Notes under the pieces: generated by a model | Seen by the model: only the letters and a program-made list of their open reading frames with translations | Told to the model about the DNA's origin: nothing | The model's database searches: none | Made by a program: the position numbers and the translations under genes | From: an uncultured Clostridia bacterium | Lineage (GTDB): Bacteria > Bacillota > Clostridia > UMGS1810 | Assembly: GCA_934454585.1 (NCBI GenBank) | Contig: CAKSFP010000055.1 | Location: 1-9,588, forward strand | Length of the DNA: 9,588 bases | Direction of reading: 5' to 3' | Shown here: positions 1-6,201 of the stretch, piece by piece | How the letters are laid out: each line of letters opens with the position of its first letter | Position numbering within the stretch: position 1 is the stretch's first letter

Positions 1-34
1 ATCGGCTCTGCCCATTTGTAACTATTCACAAATC

Positions 35-412
35 TTATATCAGTTTTAAACGTTTACACAAAACTTGAAACGGTCTCCGGTGGCTTCTTGTTTCATCAAG
101 ATTTTCAATATTTATCCCCAGTTCATCTGCCGAAGAAACGACTGCCTGTTTTACTATTTTCTTTTGCCCCTGTGATATTTGGGTGTCGATTGTAATATCT
201 ATATCTTCCGAAAAGCGTCGTATGACTTTATGACATTTACTTAAAGAAGTACAGCCTTTGAAAACAATATAAGGTATTTTTTCTGATAGCAGGCGAAGGA
301 GCATAGTGACATAATAATCCTTTTCTATTGCCTGTGCCATTATGCCGGTCTGCTCATACGCCAGTGCGATTGCGTCCTGGAACAGGTCTTTGTCATTATG
401 CAAGTATGCCAT
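35..412 (-). pseudogene. AbiEii/AbiGii-type nucleotidyltransferase toxin, C-terminally truncated
   Basis: The 125-residue product carries the N-terminal part of the AbiEii nucleotidyltransferase toxin family (type IV toxin-antitoxin, phage abortive infection). Visible are the EKDYYV signature (30-35), the KG-x-TSLSK segment (52-59) and the RFSEDIDI metal-binding block with the D-x-D pair at D70/D72. The family usually reads KGGTSLSK; here residue 54 is Cys instead of Gly. Family members are normally about 250-300 residues, so more than half, including the later catalytic Lys and Asp motifs, is missing. After ETRSHRR (about residue 113) the sequence stops resembling the family and ends 12 residues later. 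The ATG at 412 lies inside the antitoxin 3' end (17-bp overlap, usual for AbiE operons) behind a GAGGG ribosome binding site at about 422-426. It is probably inactive as a toxin. Downstream, 52 to 1 on the minus strand is open in another frame but unrecognised. Confidence 0.82.
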
Positions 413-1031
413 TGTAAATCACCCTCGTTTCTATGAGATTTTTATAGAGCTTATCAGGATAATATGAAAAATAGGATTCTAGATCAGAAATTTCTAATCC
501 TGCATCGCTCATATATTGATAAAGTCGTTTTTGTAAATCTGTCCCTGATATTTCTGAATAGATATCTACATCTTTTAGCATATCGAGAAACTGTAATGCC
601 ATGTAATTTTTTTCTGTTACTGGAATTTTTGGTTTTCGGATAATTACACGTGACTTTGCAAGAGAGGTTTCCCGGTACTCATTCGTTGCTTTATTTGATA
701 CAATTTCATATTGCATAGGAACCTGTGTAGTAAGACCCATCTGGTTGAAAAATAATAATCCGCTGATATAGCCACATCGTTTATCTTTATCTCGTAAATA
801 TTTATATTCCAGAACCTTTTCTAATGTAGGCTGTGAACCGGATTTGAATATACTTTTTTTGGGAAGATAATAGATCCCCGTATCAAATCGTTTTACTTTT
901 TCCGTATCCGTTAATTTTTTGAGCTGCTGACGAATGTTATTTCCAGTCATTTCTTCAATCTGTATATCCGAAAGAAAAAAAGGTTCATTTTCTTTATATT
1001 TTTCCGTAAGGTACTGATATAAGTTAGTCAT
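396..1031 (-). CDS. AbiEi-like antitoxin / DUF6088 family protein
   Basis: This 211-residue protein resembles the AbiEi/DUF6088 antitoxins that sit directly upstream of AbiEii toxins. Residues 1-60 look like a winged-helix DNA-binding domain (LTDTEKVKRFDTGIYYLP is the wing and strand part). The C-terminal part holds the segment IIRKPKIPVTEKNYMALQFLDMLKDVD (about 130-156), which is characteristic of DUF6088. In this family the antitoxin represses its own promoter and neutralises the toxin without a stable complex (type IV). The ATG at 1031 follows a perfect GGAGGT (1037-1042) with 5-nt spacing, and the gene reads from a near-consensus promoter about 50 bp upstream. Length is normal and no frameshift is visible, so the antitoxin is intact although its toxin partner is truncated. 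Assignment rests on sequence pattern plus the overlapping AbiEii-like gene. Confidence 0.85.
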   Translation of the reverse strand: MTNLYQYLTEKYKENEPFFLSDIQIEEMTGNNIRQQLKKLTDTEKVKRFDTGIYYLPKKSIFKSGSQPTLEKVLEYKYLRDKDKRCGYISGLLFFNQMGLTTQVPMQYEIVSNKATNEYRETSLAKSRVIIRKPKIPVTEKNYMALQFLDMLKDVDIYSEISGTDLQKRLYQYMSDAGLEISDLESYFSYYPDKLYKNLIETRVIYNGILA

Positions 1032-1078
1032 ATTGCACCTCCATTAACAAAAGTGTAATCATATATTTCTTTTCTGTT

Positions 1079-1107
1079 ATTATATCCATTTTTGAGAGAA
1101 ATATCAA
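1079..1107 (-). promoter_or_regulatory. Sigma-A promoter of the AbiE-type operon
   Basis: On the minus strand TTGATA (1107-1102) and TATAAT (1084-1079) are separated by exactly 17 bp, matching the housekeeping consensus at 5/6 and 6/6. Transcription would start near 1072, giving a leader of about 40 nt. In that leader TAACAGAAAAG and CTTTTGTTA form an imperfect inverted repeat (about 1080-1046), a plausible site for autoregulation by the AbiEi protein. Confidence 0.85.
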
Positions 1108-1292
1108 GACTTTCAGTGACAGGAAAAAAAACAGTTTTCAACGTCGGAACAGACAGGTTATGCAGAAAGAGATTGAACATAAGGCCTGCCAGGCCACGAC
1201 TATTACAGATGCTCAAGGTGGAAATCCTCTTTGTACAATGATATCAAGCTAATGTTTGGCTCTATGGATTTTGTTCTATGTCGAAAAAATGC

Positions 1293-1321
1293 TTGAAAAA
1301 ACTGAAAATTTGTATTATCAT
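1293..1321 (+). promoter_or_regulatory. Probable promoter of tetR-DUF998
   Basis: TTGAAA (1293-1298) and TATCAT (1316-1321) are 17 bp apart, each 5/6 to consensus. The predicted start, about 1328, falls inside the weak TetR-type palindrome at 1325-1340, which fits autorepression. A second TATAAT lies at 1349-1354 but lacks a good -35. Confidence 0.6.
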
Positions 1322-1324
1322 AAA

Positions 1325-1340
1325 ACTAACGAACGGTAGC
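1325..1340. promoter_or_regulatory. Candidate TetR operator, weak copy
   Basis: ACTAAC-GAAC-GGTAGC is a divergent version of the GT-n-ACC-nnnn-GGTAAC palindrome found at 2775, 2801 and 8761. Four of six base pairs of the dyad are kept (C-G, T-A, A-T, C-G). It sits at the predicted transcription start of tetR. Confidence 0.45.
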
Positions 1341-1384
1341 ATAAAAGCTATAATTTGGTAATGCGATAAAAAAGGAGGTGTAGA

Positions 1385-1996
1385 ATGAGTACCAAGAGAA
1401 AAGAGGAAATAGTGCTTGCAACATTAGAACTTGCAGCTGAGAAGGGACTTGCAAATGTTTCAATGAGCATGATAGCCGATAAAATAGGCATAAAAAAGCC
1501 ATCGTTGTATAAACATTTTGATTCAAAAAATGAGATCGTAGAGGCAATGTATCAATATCACAGGCAGCAGGCGAGGGAAAAGGCAAACATTAAGTCGGTT
1601 GATTGCAGTACGCTTTTCACAGGTAAAACAGCATTGGAAGTATTGCAGACAACGGTTCAGGGATATACTCAGATGAATCAGCAGGGGCAAATGTTGAATT
1701 TCTATAAGGTTATTTATTCCGAAAGGAGCGTTCAGCCTATGGCAGCAAAAATTGTTGCAGAAGAGACAAGGAAGATGATCATGGCAATAAAGCAGTTGTT
1801 TTATGCGATAGAAGTACATAAAATGCTACATTTTGAGAATGTAGATATGAGTGCGGTCAGTTTTGCAATGACGATACATGGTCTTATGGATTTTGAGCTG
1901 GATCGAAGTTATGGTGAGTGCGAAGAGGTAGAGTCAGATAAGAATCTTTTAGACAATTATTTAAAATGGTTTTGTGAGGAGAATGCGGTAAAATGA
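1385..1996 (+). CDS. TetR/AcrR family transcriptional repressor
   Basis: The 203-residue protein has a standard TetR N-terminal helix-turn-helix. Residues 6-20 form helix 1. S26-MSMIADKIGIKKPSLYKHF-D46 is the HTH with the hallmark SLYKHF recognition segment, followed by SKNEIVEAM. The C-terminal 140 residues are the variable ligand-binding and dimerisation part and give no ligand clue. The ATG at 1385 follows AAAGGAGG (1371-1378) with ideal spacing. The stop overlaps the start of the DUF998 gene (ATGA, 1993-1996), so the two are translationally coupled and form one operon. TetR proteins usually repress their own operon and neighbours and are released by a small molecule. Here the repeated palindromes at 1325, 2775, 2801 and 8761 are the natural candidates for its operators. 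Family call is secure; targets are inferred. Confidence 0.93.
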   Translation: MSTKRKEEIVLATLELAAEKGLANVSMSMIADKIGIKKPSLYKHFDSKNEIVEAMYQYHRQQAREKANIKSVDCSTLFTGKTALEVLQTTVQGYTQMNQQGQMLNFYKVIYSERSVQPMAAKIVAEETRKMIMAIKQLFYAIEVHKMLHFENVDMSAVSFAMTIHGLMDFELDRSYGECEEVESDKNLLDNYLKWFCEENAVK

Positions 1997-2628
1997 AAAA
2001 AAAGAATTTTTTGAATTATTGTGGTTTGCTTGGAATTGTAGCTTTTTTGTCTTATACAGCAGCAGTTGTGTTTTCTCCGCTTGCATATCCCGGATATAAC
2101 TGGATGGCACAGGCGGTAAGTGACTTGAGTGCATCGAATGCACCGTCGCTTCGATTATGGAATCAGCTTAGCAGCTTATATAATGTATGTACTTTAGTGT
2201 GTGCGATGATGGTATGTGTTGGGATTCAGGGAAGAAAAACAAAGCTTTTGCGAGTTGGAATCTATCTGTTTACCATTATGGAATGGGTGTCTGCAGTGGG
2301 ATTTGGTATGTTTCCATTGAGCGACAGCGGATATGCCGGAACATTTCAGGATCAGATGCATATTTTTTCAACAGTTGTGGTTGTGCTATTGTCCATAGCC
2401 TCTCTTATTATAATTATCGTTGCCGGAGTGAAAAGTAAAAATTGTCGTTCTTATGCTGTCTTTGCGGGAATTGCCTTGGCAATGATGATGATTGGTGCGA
2501 TGGGCATGAATATTGTTCCCAAAGAGTATTTTGGTATTGTTGAGAGATTCAGTGTTTTTGCGGCAACTGGATATAATGCAGTGTTGGGAGTAGAGTTATA
2601 TCGGATGAAATTCTCAGATAATGATTGA
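1993..2628 (+). CDS. DUF998 family integral membrane protein
   Basis: A 211-residue hydrophobic protein with about six membrane segments (roughly 10-30, 59-79, 87-107, 122-146, 152-172, 183-203). It carries features of the DUF998 family: PGYNW-x-x-QAVSDLSA (33-47) after the first helix, GMFPLS (105-110), a conserved His after the extracytoplasmic loop (H123) and ERFS (184-187). The biochemical role of DUF998 proteins is not known. It starts at the ATG inside the TGA of tetR (4-bp overlap), with no separate promoter, so its level should follow the repressor; such pairings often mean that the membrane protein handles or responds to the ligand, but that is inference. Length is normal for the family. 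No intrinsic terminator was seen directly after it. Confidence 0.85.
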   Translation: MKKKNFLNYCGLLGIVAFLSYTAAVVFSPLAYPGYNWMAQAVSDLSASNAPSLRLWNQLSSLYNVCTLVCAMMVCVGIQGRKTKLLRVGIYLFTIMEWVSAVGFGMFPLSDSGYAGTFQDQMHIFSTVVVVLLSIASLIIIIVAGVKSKNCRSYAVFAGIALAMMMIGAMGMNIVPKEYFGIVERFSVFAATGYNAVLGVELYRMKFSDND

Positions 2629-2652
2629 CTTTAATATAAAAAATGATATACT
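2625..2652 (+). promoter_or_regulatory. Strong-looking promoter at the end of the DUF998 gene
   Basis: TTGACT (2625-2630), overlapping the DUF998 stop codon, is followed after 16 bp by TATACT (2647-2652), preceded by TG-A, an extended -10. It reads plus strand from about 2659 into AT-rich DNA with no gene before 3285. Confidence 0.5.
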
Positions 2653-2767
2653 ATAAATAAATTTACAATAAACTCATTTACAGAAAAAGAATAAATCATT
2701 TTTGCAGAACAGTTTGTATAAACGAATTATTTTACAGATGTACGGATTATCTTGTTTTGTAAATTCC

Positions 2768-2796
2768 TTAACAAGTGACCAAACGGTAACTATAAT
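2768..2796 (+). promoter_or_regulatory. TetR-type controlled promoter
   Basis: TTAACA (2768-2773), 17-bp spacer, TATAAT (2791-2796): 5/6 and 6/6 to consensus. One 16-bp palindrome fills the spacer (2775-2790) and another covers the start point (2801-2816), so a bound dimer at either site would block polymerase. No gene with a ribosome binding site follows closely; the MATE start is almost 500 bp away. Confidence 0.7.
2775..2790. promoter_or_regulatory. Candidate TetR operator O1
   Basis: GTGACC-AAAC-GGTAAC: five of six dyad pairs match around a 4-bp centre. It lies exactly between the -35 and -10 boxes. Confidence 0.65.
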
Positions 2797-2800
2797 AAAA

Positions 2801-2816
2801 GTAACCGAATGGTAAC
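2801..2816. promoter_or_regulatory. Candidate TetR operator O2
   Basis: GTAACC-GAAT-GGTAAC: five of six dyad pairs match. Its centre is 26 bp from that of O1 and it covers the expected transcription start. Confidence 0.65.
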
Positions 2817-2844
2817 AAAAATTAATTATGAAAGGCCAGACGCT

Positions 2845-2886
2845 AAGACGCAGAGCAGAAGTGAATTTGCTCATGTGTCTTTTTTT
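2845..2886 (+). terminator. Terminator-like hairpin with T tract
   Basis: AAGAC (2845-2849) and GAGCA (2853-2857) pair with TGCTC (2868-2872) and GTCTT (2877-2881), leaving a 3/4-nt internal loop and a 10-nt apical loop. The run of seven T (2880-2886) follows. It could end transcripts from the 2768 promoter after roughly 80 nt. The stem is not strong. Confidence 0.4.
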
Positions 2887-3018
2887 CTGTAGGAAAGACC
2901 TCGTTACGTTAATGTGACAAAGAGTGCAATCATGGCCTTTCCTAGAGTAAAAGCAAGCTTGCGGGGATACGCAGTGCGCGGAGACGAAGTTATAGCTACG
3001 CTATCCGCTCGCGCGCGG

Positions 3019-3039
3019 AAGTGTGCGAAGCACACTTTT
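3019..3039 (+). terminator. Short stable hairpin followed by TTTT
   Basis: Eight perfect base pairs, AAGTGTGC / GCACACTT, around a GAA triloop, continuing into TTTTA. It resembles an intrinsic terminator at the right edge of the GC-rich element, but the T run is short and partly in the stem. Confidence 0.4.
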
Positions 3040-3062
3040 ATCTGGAAAAAAATTTAGAGGTA

Positions 3063-3164
3063 TACACAAGAACAAAAACCTGTTTAATGAATTAAATTGT
3101 GTAAATGCCTGAAATGATTGCCCGTGTAATACTTTTGTCCAGAAATGAAAACAAGGACAGGCAT
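3063..3164 (+). other. Leader region with nested inverted repeats
   Basis: TACACAA (3063-3069) pairs with TTGTGTA (3097-3103) and encloses a TTTAA-TGAA-TTAAA hairpin and an AACA/TGTT pair, a possible three-way junction. Immediately after, ATGCCTG (3105-3111) pairs with CAGGCAT (3158-3164), and TGTCC (3136-3140) competes with GGACA (3155-3159). It matches no riboswitch class I know; a decayed gene is an alternative. No ORF with a ribosome binding site lies here. Confidence 0.25.
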
Positions 3165-3204
3165 ACATGAAAGATAAGAAAAAGTAGAAATAGTGAAACT
3201 TTTG

Positions 3205-3242
3205 TACGATATTATACAAGAAAAGTCTGGAAAAATATCGTA
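3205..3242. repeat. 9-bp dyad upstream of the MATE gene
   Basis: TACGATATT (3205-3213) and AATATCGTA (3234-3242) are perfect inverted repeats separated by 20 bp, ending 42 bp before the MATE start. Overlapping it is a weaker TTGTA/TACAA dyad (3202-3219). A site for the downstream AraC-type regulator is possible. No promoter with canonical boxes and spacing was found; TG-T-TATATT (3257-3265) is an extended -10 candidate but too close to the gene to be convincing. Confidence 0.4.
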
Positions 3243-3272
3243 TTATTGAAAATGTATGTTATATTAGTATTT

Positions 3273-3279
3273 AAGGAGG
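3273..3279 (+). promoter_or_regulatory. Ribosome binding site deciding the MATE start
   Basis: AAGGAGG lies 5 nt before the ATG at 3285. In-frame starts further upstream (TTG at 3246, ATG at 3252) have no ribosome binding site and would read through this motif. Confidence 0.85.
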
Positions 3280-3284
3280 AAAAT

Positions 3285-4607
3285 ATGGAAGGCGAAAGAA
3301 AAACATTGACACAGTTATCTGTGCCAATATGTCTGGAAACTTTATTTTATATGCTTTCAGGTATGGTTGATACACTGATGCTATCATCAGTAAGTGACCA
3401 GGCTGTAGGGGCTGTCGGAACAGCAAATACATATATAGGTGTGTTTATCATTATGTTCGGGGTGATATCATCTGGTATGGTGGCGGTTATGTCACAAAAT
3501 ATCGGAGCTGGAAGACCCGGAATTGCATATCAGGCGAGACAGCTTGGACTTGTATTTAATGCACTGACAGGTATTCTGATGTCTGTTATTCTTGCTGTCT
3601 TTTCTGGAGGAATACTGAGGATCGTGAGTATTGCCCCAGCGCTGCTTGAACCAGCTGAAACATATCTTAAAATTGTTGGAGGGGCAAGCTTTTTAAATGC
3701 ACTGATTCCTATTTTTTCCAGTTATTTAAGAGTGTTTGGATATACAAAACATTCTCTCATAGGGACGGTTGTTGGTAATGTAATTAATATTATACTGAAT
3801 TCGGTATTCCTGTTTGTGTTTCACTGGGGAGTTATGGGAGTTGCTGCTGCAACAGTTATTTCAAAGGTTGTGAATCTTATTATTGTAGCGGCAATGGGAG
3901 CTGTACTTATAAAAGCAAAGCAGAGCCCTGAGCGTGCACAGCCGCGAAAGATTCTTGCACAGATTGTGAAGATCGGTTTTCCTTCTGCATTTGAAACAGC
4001 ACTTTATAATGTGGCAATGACATTGATCGTGCGTTTTATGAACCAGATGGATACGGATGGAATGAATGTTACAGCTCGTTCGTATGCGATGCAGATAGCC
4101 AATTTTTCGTATTGTGTGGGAGCTGCACTTGCACAGGCGAATGCGATTATGACTGGCTGGAGAATCGGGGCAAAGAAGTATGAAGAGTGTGACAGTGGTA
4201 CGCGAAAAGCTGTGATATATGGGTTAATAACAGCAACATGCTTCTCTGTGACATTTGCAATGTCCGGGCATTTTATCGTTCATATATTTACGGATGATGC
4301 ACAGATGATCAATCTTGTGGTAAAATTGCTGATCGTAGATATATTCCTTGAATTTGGACGAGTGACCAATCTTGTATATGGACAGGCATTAAAAACAAGT
4401 GGAGATGCTATTTTCCCAGTTATCATGGGTGCAATCTTTATGTATCTGTTTGCAGTTGGTGGAACATATTTTCTTGGGATCCATATGGGGCTTCTGGCGG
4501 TAGGAGCATATATTGCTATGGCAGCGGATGAGTGTGCGAGAGCAGTTGGAATGGTACTTAGATGGAAGAGCGGAAAATGGAAAAGTAAGAGTCTTATAGA
4601 ATTGTAG
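3285..4607 (+). CDS. MATE family multidrug/toxin efflux transporter
   Basis: Starting at the ATG behind AAGGAGG, the product has 440 residues, normal for the multidrug and toxic compound extrusion family. These are 12-helix inner-membrane antiporters that use H+ or Na+ gradients to export cationic drugs or metabolites. The first MatE half has a membrane Asp in helix 1 (MVDTLML, D29), the loop SQNIGAGR (70-77) and the APALLEPAETYLKI stretch before helix 5. The second half begins near residue 215 (QIVKIGFPSAFETALYN) and contains the SYAMQIANFSYCVGAALAQAN block typical of the family. The C-terminus is basic and cytoplasmic. The AraC gene follows after 8 bp, so the two are cotranscribed and the regulator probably controls the pump. 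The substrate cannot be read from the sequence. Confidence 0.93.
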   Translation: MEGERKTLTQLSVPICLETLFYMLSGMVDTLMLSSVSDQAVGAVGTANTYIGVFIIMFGVISSGMVAVMSQNIGAGRPGIAYQARQLGLVFNALTGILMSVILAVFSGGILRIVSIAPALLEPAETYLKIVGGASFLNALIPIFSSYLRVFGYTKHSLIGTVVGNVINIILNSVFLFVFHWGVMGVAAATVISKVVNLIIVAAMGAVLIKAKQSPERAQPRKILAQIVKIGFPSAFETALYNVAMTLIVRFMNQMDTDGMNVTARSYAMQIANFSYCVGAALAQANAIMTGWRIGAKKYEECDSGTRKAVIYGLITATCFSVTFAMSGHFIVHIFTDDAQMINLVVKLLIVDIFLEFGRVTNLVYGQALKTSGDAIFPVIMGAIFMYLFAVGGTYFLGIHMGLLAVGAYIAMAADECARAVGMVLRWKSGKWKSKSLIEL

Positions 4608-4615
4608 GAGAGATT

Positions 4616-5482
4616 ATGTACCTTGAATTAAAGGAAAATAAACCACATGGTACAAAGGACGATCCATTTAGTACATATCACATAAAGAATGCAGGCCGGT
4701 CATTTCAGATACCGGTGCATTGGCATGATGAGCTTGAAATTATATATGTAAAAAGCGGCTTTTTGACGGTAAGTATATCAGGAGAGAGCTATATTGGAAA
4801 ACCCGGGGATGCATTTGTTGTGTCGTCGGGAAATCTGCATCTCATGGGTTCAGATACCGGTGCTGTAGATTATTACACATTTCTTTTTCCATTAAAGAAT
4901 CTGGCTTTTCGTGCGGATGATCTGTTAGAAGATAAGTTACTTGAACCATTAAATAGTGGTCATTTGATGATAATTCCAAAAATCAATGATACGGCAAAGG
5001 AACTGTGTGAGCAGTTGATTGAAGTCTATGCGTCAAAAAATGATGAAGGTGGGTCACAATTAACCGCACAGATAAAGACAAAGATCATTCTTTTACAATT
5101 TATTCTTGAAATGTGGGAGAGAGGATTTATTACCGAAAATGATACGAACGGAAGAAACACGGTAGAAAAAGAAATGGTTTCATATATACAGCAGAATTAT
5201 ACAGGAAAGATATCATTAAAAGAATTTGGAAAACAGTTCCATCTTTCAGAAAAATATATATCGCGGTATTTTAAGGAACATTTTCATATCACACTGTCGC
5301 AATATGTAACCTATTTACGGCTGGAGCATGCAAAGCAGCTGTTACAGGACACGGATATCCCGGTTACAGAGGTAGCTATGCAGAGCGGATACCAGAACGT
5401 AAGCTATTTTATAAGAAGCTTTAAAAAAACATATGAGATCTCACCACTGAAATACAGGAATACGATGTTGAATGAAATATAG
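4616..5482 (+). CDS. AraC family transcriptional regulator with cupin sensor domain
   Basis: The 288-residue protein has an N-terminal cupin-like sensing domain. HWHDELEI (35-42), the GKPGDAFVVSSGNLHLM segment (61-77) and H75 form the usual beta-barrel and pocket motif set. The C-terminal AraC DNA-binding domain (about 184-284) carries two helix-turn-helix units. The first is ISLKEFGKQFHLSEKYISRYFK; the second, signature helix runs from PVTEVAMQSGYQ through NVSYFIRSFKKTYEISPLKYR. Such proteins are mostly ligand-dependent activators. The start at 4616 is behind AGGAGAG, which overlaps the MATE stop (8-bp gap), so it shares the MATE transcript. The MATE promoter region with its dyad at 3205-3242 is the likeliest target. 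The gene is complete and is followed directly by a broken potassium-transporter fragment. Confidence 0.92.
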   Translation: MYLELKENKPHGTKDDPFSTYHIKNAGRSFQIPVHWHDELEIIYVKSGFLTVSISGESYIGKPGDAFVVSSGNLHLMGSDTGAVDYYTFLFPLKNLAFRADDLLEDKLLEPLNSGHLMIIPKINDTAKELCEQLIEVYASKNDEGGSQLTAQIKTKIILLQFILEMWERGFITENDTNGRNTVEKEMVSYIQQNYTGKISLKEFGKQFHLSEKYISRYFKEHFHITLSQYVTYLRLEHAKQLLQDTDIPVTEVAMQSGYQNVSYFIRSFKKTYEISPLKYRNTMLNEI

Positions 5483-5485
5483 TTT

Positions 5486-6091
5486 TTGGCTTTGGAGATA
5501 ACTTGCAGCAGGCAGTATGGAACCGTTCTGCTGATGCTTCCTGTTTCCACATCGGAGCATGTGTCGACTTCATTTCATGAGGCACTTTTTACAGCCACCT
5601 CAGCGGTATGTGTGACAGGGCTTATGGTGAGAGACACCGGAAGCTACTGGTCTCTGGCAGGGCAGATGATTATTCTTGTCCTTATACAAATTGGGGGACT
5701 TGGTGTAGTAACTGTGGCGGCATCCGTTTCTCTTCTTTCCGGGAAAAAAATATCTCTTATGCAAAGAAGCACTATGCAGGATGCAATGTCAGCACCTAAA
5801 GTTGGAGGAATCGTCAGACTGACAAGGTTTATTTTAAAGGGGACATTTTTGATTGAAGCTGCAGGGGCATTGTTATTGCTGCCGGTTTTTTTATCAGATT
5901 ATGGGGTAAAAGGAATCTGGCTGTCAGTTTTTCACTCGGTTTCTGCTTTTTGCAATGCTGGATTTGATATACTTGGAACAGTAGTTTCTGCTTTCCCGTC
6001 TCTGACAGGGTATTCTGGAAATGCCCTTATAAATATGGTAATTATGCTGCTGATTATTATAGGGGGAGTTGGTTTCCTTCGTAAACATTGA
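5486..6091 (+). pseudogene. TrkH/KtrB potassium channel subunit fragment
   Basis: About 190 residues match the N-terminal half of TrkH/KtrB, the membrane subunit of Trk/Ktr potassium uptake, normally about 450-490 residues. The first pore repeat with its selectivity filter (TATSAVCVTGL, filter TG at 44-45) and the second (SVSAFCNAGFD, filter NAGF 157-160) are present; repeats three and four are gone. The homology ends abruptly after IIGGVGF near 6078. The left end is also damaged. Residues 1-11 are not family-like, yet removing the 8 bp at 5513-5520 would restore the expected LAAGTVLLMLPVS, so an indel is likely, with more damage upstream. There is no ribosome binding site, and the TTG taken as start lies 3 bp after the araC stop. 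No KtrA/TrkA partner is in the window. A dead remnant of an ancestral gene. Confidence 0.88.
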
Positions 6092-6161
6092 CGGAACGAT
6101 ATAACACAAGGGAAACAATAAGGGAAAGCTCACCTGCGATAAATTCAGTGTTTTCAAGGGA

Positions 6162-6190
6162 TTGTGGAGAATTTAATAACAAAATATAAC
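6162..6190 (+). promoter_or_regulatory. Candidate promoter of the first acetyltransferase gene
   Basis: TTGTGG (6162-6167), 17 bp, TATAAC (6185-6190). The -35 is poor (3/6), the -10 good (5/6). The -10 lies in the centre of the inverted repeat at 6171-6201, as expected if a dimeric regulator controls it. Confidence 0.4.
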
Positions 6191-6201
6191 AGTTATTAAA
6201 T
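6171..6201. repeat. Perfect 10-bp inverted repeat flanking a -10 box
   Basis: ATTTAATAAC (6171-6180) and GTTATTAAAT (6192-6201) around an 11-bp centre; allowing one bulged base, four more pairs form outward (GGAG with CTCT). A second pair, TCACCTG (6130-6136) and CAGGTGA (6211-6217), brackets it. Operator or RNA hairpin; no T tract follows. Confidence 0.55.

Larger units (their letters stand above)
1032..1384. other. 353-bp divergent intergenic region between abiE and tetR
   Basis: The gap contains the minus-strand AbiE promoter at its left and the plus-strand tetR promoter, operator and ribosome binding site at its right. The middle (about 1110-1290) holds no recognisable gene. It has a short GC hairpin GGCCT-GCC-AGGCC (1183-1195). 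Short peptide-like stretches on the plus strand, for example from about 1230 to 1290, are interrupted by stops and could be decayed coding sequence, but no family was recognised. Confidence 0.5.
2830..3039. repeat. Palindrome-rich, GC-rich non-coding segment (possible MITE- or REP-like element)
   Basis: This 210-bp stretch is packed with inverted repeats and its right half is clearly richer in GC than its surroundings. GAAAGGCCA (2830-2838) pairs perfectly with TGGCCTTTC (2933-2941). AGGAAAG (2891-2897) can instead pair with CTTTCCT (2937-2943). Then come a 10-bp perfect palindrome GCAAGCTTGC (2953-2962), a hairpin with GCGG/CCGC (2978-2981 with 3005-3008) enclosing ATAGC-TAC-GCTAT (2992-3004), and AAGTGTGC-GAA-GCACACTT (3019-3037). 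No ORF here has a ribosome binding site. The composition shift and the position between a regulated promoter and the next gene suggest an inserted small repeat element, which would have separated the promoter from its gene. No target-site duplication was identified, so this is tentative. Confidence 0.4.

Noticed and set aside
1028..1216. Minus-strand ORF of 62 codons upstream of the antitoxin gene
   Set aside because: It starts at a TTG and runs straight through the near-consensus AbiE promoter, leader and ribosome binding site; no family resemblance.
2674..2874. Minus-strand ORF of 66 codons opposite the operator-containing promoter
   Set aside because: It lies across the promoter, both operators and the terminator-like hairpin, lacks a ribosome binding site and has an unlikely composition.
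2828..2917. Plus-strand mini-ORF beginning MKGQTLRRRAEVN
   Set aside because: No ribosome binding site, and the ORF is largely the arms of the palindromic segment and the T-tract hairpin.
3001..3219. Minus-strand ORF of 72 codons
   Set aside because: It is an open frame through the GC-rich hairpin and the MATE upstream region, rich in Phe/Tyr from AT-rich DNA and without a start signal.
3246..3284. Longer start for the MATE protein (adds 13 residues)
   Set aside because: It would place the AAGGAGG ribosome binding site inside the coding region; the ATG at 3285 has ideal spacing.
3040..3284. Guanidine (ykkC-type) or other known riboswitch upstream of the efflux gene
   Set aside because: The conserved sequence blocks of the ykkC classes are not present; only generic inverted repeats are visible.
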